Assembly (NCBI RefSeq): GCF_032854445.1
Contig: NC_088298.1
Coordinates: forward strand, 13,937,504-14,001,503
Length of the DNA: 64,000 bases
Source: Liolophura sinensis
Lineage: Eukaryota; Mollusca; Polyplacophora; Chitonida; Chitonidae
Reading direction: 5' to 3'
Under the pieces are notes generated by a model, which did not search any database, was not told where the DNA came from, and saw only the letters and a list, made by a program, of their open reading frames with translations. This document shows positions 58,131 through 64,000 of the stretch, one piece after another; within the stretch, counting starts at the first letter, position 1, and every line of letters begins with the position of its first letter. The position numbers and the translations under genes are program-made.

Positions 58131-61100
58131 CCTCATGTGAAGAGTGTGTATACTGAGACAGTTTGGGCAGTCACGGGAAGTGGCTGTCTTCTGTGACAGG
58201 TTGTGTCGTCATGTGAAGAGTGTGTATATCGAGACAGTTTGGGCAGTCACGTGAAGTGGCTGTCTTCTGTGACAGGTTGTGTCGTCATGTGAAGAGTGTG
58301 TATACTGAGACAGTTTGGGCAGTCACGTGAAGTGGCTGTCTTCTGTGACAGGTTGTGTCGTCATGTGAAGAGTGTGTATACTGAGACAGTTTGGGCAATC
58401 ACGTGAAGTGGCTGTCTTCTGTGACAGGTTGTGTCGTCATGTGAAGAGTGTGTATACTGAGACTGTTTGGGTAGTCACGTGAAGTGGCTGTCTTCTGTGA
58501 CAAGTTGTGTCGTCATGTGAAGAGTGTGTATACCGAGACAGTTTGGGCAGTCACGTGAAGTGGCTGTCTTCTGTGACAGGTTGTGTCCTCATGTGAAGAG
58601 TGTGTATACTGAGACAGTTTGGGCAATCACGTGAAGTGGCTGTCTTCTGTGACAGGTTGTGTCGTCATGTGAAGAGTGTGTATACTGAGACAGTTTGGGC
58701 AATCACGTGAAGTGGCTGTCTTCTGTGACAAGTTGTGTCGTCATGTGAAGAGTGTGCATACTGAGACAGTTTGGGCAGTCACGGGAAGTGGCTGTCTTCT
58801 GTGACAGGTTGTGTCGTCATGTGAAGAGTGTGTATACCGAGACAGTTTGGGCAGTCACGTGAAGTGGCTGTCTTCTAAGACAGGTTGTGTCGTCATGTGA
58901 AGAGTGTGTATACTGAGACAGTTTGGGCAATCACGTGAAGTGGCTGTCTTCTGTGACAGGTTGTGTCGTCATGTGAAGAGTGTGTATACTGAGACTGTTT
59001 GGGTAGTCACGTGAAGTGGCTGTCTTCTGTGACAAGTTGTGTCGTCATGTGAAGAGTGTGTATACCGAGACAGTTTGGGCAGTCACGTGAAGTGGCTGTC
59101 TTCTGTGACAGGTTGTGTCGTCATGTGAAGAGTGTGTATACCGAGACAGTTTGGGCAATCACGTGAAGTGGCTGTCTTCTGTGACAGGTTATGTCCTCAT
59201 GTGAAGAGTGTGTATACCGAGACAGTTTGGGTAGTCACGTGAAGTGGCTGTCTTCTGTGACAGGTTGTGTCCTCATGTGAAAAGTGTGTATACTGAGACA
59301 GTTTGGGCAGTCACGTGAAGTGGCTGTCTTCTGTGACAGGTTGTGTCGTCATGTGAAGAGTGTGTATACTGAGACAGTTTGGGCAATCACGTGAAGTGGC
59401 TGTCTTCTGTGACAACTTGTGTCGTCATGTGAAGAGTGTGTATATCGAGACAGTTTGGGTAGGCACGTGAAGTGGCTGTCTTCTGTGACAGGTTGTGTCG
59501 TCATGTGAAGAGTGTGTATACTGAGACAGTTTGGGCAGTTACGCGAAGTGGCTGTCTTCTGTGACAGGTTGTGTCGTCATGTGAGAAGTGTGTATACCAA
59601 GACAGTTTGGGCAGTCACGTGAAGTAGCTGTCTTCTGTGACAGGTTGTGTCCTCATGTGAAGAGTGTGTATACCGAGACAGCTTGGACAATCACGCGAAG
59701 TGGCTGTCTTCTGTGACAGGTTGTGTCGTCATGTGAAGAGTGTGTATACCGAGACAGTTTGGGCAGTCACGCGAAGTGGCTGTCTTCTGTGACAGGTTGT
59801 GTCGTCATGTGAAGAGTGTGTATACCGAGACAGTTTGGGCAATCACATGAAGTGGCTGTCTTCTGTGACAAGTTGTGTCGTCATGTGAAGAGTGTGCATA
59901 CTGAAACAATTTGAGCAATCACGTGCAGTGGCTGTCTTCTGTGACAGGTTGTGTCCTCATGTGAAGAGTGTGTATACCGAGACAGTTTGGGCAGTCACGT
60001 GAAGTGGCTGTCTTCTGTGACAACTTGTGTCGTCATGTGAAGAGTGTGTATACCAAGACAGTTTGGGCAGTCACGTGAAGTGGCTGTCTTCTGTGACAGG
60101 TTGTGTCCTCATGTGAAGAGTGTGTATACCGAGACAGTTTGGGCAGTCACGTGAAGTGGCTGTCTTCTGTGACAGGTTGTGTCCTCATGTGAAGAGTGTG
60201 TATACCGAGACAGTTTGGGCAGTCACGTGAAGTGGCTGTCTTCTGTGACAACTTGTGTCGTCATGTGAAGAGTGTGTATACCAAGACAGTTTGGGCAATC
60301 ACGTGAAGTGGCTGTCTTCTGTGACAGGTTGTTTCGTCATGTGAAGAGTGTGTATACCGAGACAGTTTGGGCAATCACGTGAAGTGGCTGTCTTCTGTGA
60401 CAGGTTGTGTCGTCATGTGAAGAGTGTGTATACTGAGACAGTTTGGGCAATCACGCGAATTGGCTGTCTTCTGTGACAGGTTGTGTCCTCATGTGAAGAG
60501 TGTGTATACCGAGACAGTTTGGGCAATCACGTGAAGTGGCTGTCTTCTGTGACAAGTTGTGTCCTCATGTGAAGAGTGTGTATACTGAGATAGTTTGGGC
60601 AATCACGGGAAGTGGCTGTCTTCTGTGACAAGTTGTGTCCTCATGTGAAGAGTGTGTATACTGAGACAGTTTGGGCAGTCACGTGAAGTGGCTGTCTTCT
60701 GTGACAGGTTGTGTCCTCATGTGAAGAGTGTGTATACCGAGACAGTTTGGGCAATCACGTGAAGTGGCTGTCTTCTGTGACAAGTTGTGTCGTCATGTGA
60801 AGAGTGTGTATACCAAGACAGTTTGGGCAGTCACGTGAAGTGGCTGTCTTCTGTGACAGGTTGTGTCCTCATGTGAAGAGTGTGTATACCGAGACAGTTT
60901 GGGCAGTCACGTGAAGTGGCTGTCTTCTGTGACAGGTTGTGTCCTCATGTGAAGAGTGTGTATACCGAGACAGTTTGGGCAGTCACGTGAAGTGGCTGTC
61001 TTCTGTGACAACTTGTGTCGTCATGTGAAGAGTGTGTATACCGAGACAGTTTGGGCAATCACGTGAAGTGGCTGTCTTCTGTGACAGGTTGTTTCGTCAT

Positions 61101-63830
61101 GTGAAGAGTGTGTATACCGAGACAGTTTGGGCAATCACGTGAAGTGGCTGTCTTCTGTGACAGGTTGTGTCGTCATGTGAAGAGTGTGTATACTGAGACA
61201 GTTTGGGCAATCACGCGAATTGGCTGTCTTCTGTGACAGGTTGTGTCCTCATGTGAAGAGTGTGTATACTGAGACAGTTTGGGCAATCACGTGAAGTGGC
61301 TGTCTTCTGTGACAAGTTGTGTCCTCATGTGAAGAGTGTGTATACTGAGATAGTTTGGGCAATCACGGGAAGTGGCTGTCTTCTGTGACAAGTTGTGTCA
61401 TCATGTGAAGAGTGTGTATACTGAGACAGTTTGGGCAGTCACGTGAAGTGGCTGTCTTCTGTGACAGGTTGTGTCCTCATGTGAAGAGTGTGTATACCGA
61501 GACAGTTTGGGCAATCACGTTAAGTGGCTGTCTTCTGTGACAAGTTGTGTCCTCATGTGAAGAGTGTGTATACCGAGACAGTTTGGGTAGTCACGTGAAG
61601 TGGCTGTCTTCTGTGACAAGTTGTGTCCTCATGTGAAGAGTGTGTATACCGAGACAGTTTGGGCAGTCACGCGAAGTGGCTGTCTTCTGTGACAGGTTGT
61701 GTCATCATGTGAAGAGTGTGTATACTGAGACAGTTTGGGCAATCACGCGAAGTGGCTGTCTTCTGTGACAAGTTATGTCCTCATGTGAAGAGTGTGTATA
61801 CTGAGACAGTTTGGGCAGTCACGTGAAGTGGCTGTCTTCTGTGACAGGTTGTGTCGTCATGTGAAGAGTGTGTATACCAAGACAGTTTGGGCAATCACGT
61901 GAAGTGGCTGTCTTCTGTGACAAGTTGTGTCCTCATGTGAAGAGTGTGTATACTGAGACAGTTTGGGCAATCACGTGAAGTGGCTGTCTTCTGTGACAGG
62001 TTGTGTCGTCATGTGAAGAGTGTGTATACCGAGACAGTTTGGGTAGTCACGTGAAGTGGCTGTCTTCTGTGACAGGTTGTGTCGTCATGTGAAAAGTGTG
62101 TATACTGAGACAGTTTGGGCAGTCACGCGAAGTGGCTGTCTTCTGTGACAGGTTGTGTCGTCATGTGAGAAGTGTGTATACCAAGACAGCTTGGGCAATC
62201 ACGTGAAGTGGCTGTTTTCTGTGACAGGTTGTGTCCTCATGTGAAGAGTGTGTATACCGAGACAGTTTGGGCAATCACGTGAAGTGGCTGTCTTCTGTGA
62301 CAGGTTGTGTCGTCATGTGAAGAGTGTGTATACCGAGACAGTTTGGGCAGTCACGCGAAGTGGCTGTCTTCTGTGACAAGTTGTGTCCTCATGTGAAGAG
62401 TGTGTATACTGAGACAGTTTGGGCAATCACGCGAAGTGGCTGTCTTCTGTGACAGGTTGTGTCGTCATGTGAGAAGTGTGTATACCGAGACAGTTTGGGC
62501 AGTCACGCGAAGTAGCTGTCTTCTGTGACAGGTTGTGTCCTCATGTGAAGAGTGTGTATACCGAGACAGTTTGGGCAATCACGTGAAGTGGCTGTCTTTT
62601 GTGACAGGTTGTGTCGTCATGTGAAGAGTGTGTATACTGAGACAGTTTGGGCAATCACGTGAAGTGGCTGTCTTCTGTGACAAGTTGTGTCGTCATGTGA
62701 GAAGTGTGTATACCAAGACAGTTTGGGCAGTCACGTGAAGTGGCTGTCTTCTGTGACAGGTTGTGTCCTCATGTGAAGAGTGTGTATACTGAGACAGTTT
62801 GGGCAATCACGTGAAGTGGCTGTCTTCTGTGACAGGTTGTGTCGTCATGTGAAAAGTGTGTATACCGAGACAGTTTGGGCAGTCACGCGAAGTGGCTGTC
62901 TTCTGTGACAGGTTGTGTCGTCATGTGAAGAGTGTGTATACTGAGACAGTTTGGGCAATCACGGGAAGTGGCTGTCTTCTGTGACAACTTGTGTCGTCAT
63001 GTGAAGAGTGTGTATACCGAGACAGTTTGGGCAGTCACGTGAAGTGGCTGTCTTCTGTGACAGGTTGTGTCATCATGTGAAGAGTGTGTATACTGAGATA
63101 GTTTGGGCAATCACGCGAAGTGGCTGTCTTCTGTGACAAGTTATGTCCTCATGTGAAGAGTGTGTATACTGAGACAGTTTGGGCAGTCACGTGAAGTGGC
63201 TGTCTTCTGTGACAGGTTGTGTCGTCATGTGAAGAGTGTGTATACCAAGACAGTTTGGGCAATCACGTGAAATGGCTGTCTTCTGTGACAAGTTGTGTCC
63301 TCATGTGAAGAGTGTGTATACTGAGACAGTTTGGGCAATCACGTGAAGTGGCTGTCTTCTGTGACAGGTTGTGTCGTCATGTGAAGAGTGTGTATACCGA
63401 GACAGTTTGGGTAGTCACGTGAAGTGGCTGTCTTCTGTGACAGGTTGTGTCGTCATGTGAAAAGTGTGTATACTGAGACAGTTTGGGCAGTCACGCGAAG
63501 TGGCTGTCTTCTGTGACAGGTTGTGTCGTCATGTGAGAAGTGTGTATACCAAGACAGCTTGGGCAATCACGGGAAGTGGCTGTTTTCTGTGACAGGTTGT
63601 GTCCTCATGTGAAGAGTGTGTATACCGAGACAGTTTGGGCAATCACGTGAAGTGGCTGTCTTCTGTGACAGGTTGTGTCGTCATGTGAAGAGTGTGTATA
63701 CCGAGACAGTTTGGGCAGTCACGCGAAGTGGCTGTCTTCTGTGACAAGTTGTGTCCTCATGTGAAGAGTGTGTATACTGAGACAGTTTGGGCAATCACGC
63801 GAAGTGGCTGTCTTCTGTGACAGGTTGTGT
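58131..63830 (+). repeat. Higher-order satellite block, copy 2 (75 monomers)
   Basis: Tandem repeat of 52,430-58,130. Differences I could find are few: GACAG/GATAG near 57,398/63,098, AGTGG/AATGG near 57,571/63,271, and CACGTG/CACGCG at 58,023/63,723. After about 63,830 the sequence instead continues like 62,461 onward, an offset of 1,368 bp (18 monomers). Confidence 0.92.
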
Positions 63831-64000
63831 CGTCATGTGAGAAGTGTGTATACCGAGACAGTTTGGGCAGTCACGCGAAGTAGCTGTCTTCTGTGACAGG
63901 TTGTGTCCTCATGTGAAGAGTGTGTATACCGAGACAGTTTGGGCAATCACGTGAAGTGGCTGTCTTTTGTGACAGGTTGTGTCGTCATGTGAAGAGTGTG

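Larger units (their letters stand above)
51904..64000 (+). repeat. 76-bp satellite array, about 159 monomers, open-ended
   Basis: The consensus monomer is four consecutive parts: TCATGTGAAGAGTGTGTATA, CTGAGACAGTTTGGGCAR, TCACGTGAAGTGGCTGTCTT, CTGTGACAGGTTGTGTCG. Recurrent variant sites are C/T in TATAC(C/T)GAG, A/G in GCAR, CACG(T/C/G)G, ACA(GG/AG/AC)TTGTG and GTC(G/C/A)TCAT. Monomer length is almost invariant (one extra T near 53,411). The two halves align without gaps at 26 of 38 positions. Larger duplicated blocks of 10 monomers (760 bp), 18 monomers (1,368 bp) and 75 monomers (5,700 bp) are visible. No reading frame of note exists because 76 is not a multiple of 3 and stops occur in all frames. 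No SINE interrupts it, unlike the rest of the window. The right end is outside the window. Confidence 0.99.

Noticed and set aside
51904-64000. A CRISPR-like array
   Set aside because: No constant repeat with unique spacers: the whole 76-bp unit repeats, and this is animal DNA.
51904-64000. Calling the array a centromere
   Set aside because: Monomer size and higher-order structure are compatible, but sequence alone gives no evidence of CENP-A occupancy or position.

Overview
The window is animal (eukaryotic) genomic DNA, most likely from a mollusc or another lophotrochozoan. It is about 60% A+T, almost entirely noncoding, and its few genes are split by GT..AG introns. It carries many tRNA-headed SINEs (3' end GGCGTAAAACACCAATCAAAT plus an AAAT tail) of a type common in molluscs. 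The one clearly recognisable gene is a vasopressin/oxytocin (conopressin)-type receptor. There is no operon structure, and nothing bacterial or viral was recognised.

Layout. 1-21,840 is gene-poor: dispersed repeats, three SINE families, a 30-bp and a 40-bp minisatellite, and compound microsatellites. 21,841-25,928 (+) holds the neuropeptide GPCR in two coding exons that join in phase to give about 500 residues; its 2.6-kb intron contains two SINEs. 27,440-31,740 holds two head-on, internally deleted Tc1/mariner-like elements. 34,000-39,130 is repeat-dense: a TG/TC/TA microsatellite, a ~160-bp tandem repeat split by SINEs, a 37-bp minisatellite, a PIF/Harbinger-like element with a Myb/SANT-like reading frame, and a ~34-bp minisatellite. 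39,421-43,536 (-), possibly up to 50,177, holds the 3' exons of a single-pass transmembrane receptor. Its cytoplasmic tail has 11 tyrosines in the last exon and a C-terminal PDZ-type motif; all junctions are phase-compatible. An inverted, decayed copy of one of its exons lies at 47,442.

51,904-64,000 is one uninterrupted satellite array with a 76-bp monomer (about 159 copies), running off the window end. Its structure is nested. Each monomer is an ancient dimer of 38-bp halves, each half opening with TCAYGTGAAG. Blocks of 10 and 18 monomers are duplicated, and a block of 75 monomers (5,700 bp) is repeated almost perfectly in tandem. Each consensus monomer carries TCACGTGA and TCATGTGA exactly 38 bp apart, both known target octamers of MiT/TFE-type bHLH-zip factors. 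This array is the most unusual object in the window.

The two genes have no evident functional link. One would sense a secreted neuropeptide through G proteins; the other looks like a phosphotyrosine-signalling surface receptor of unknown ligand.
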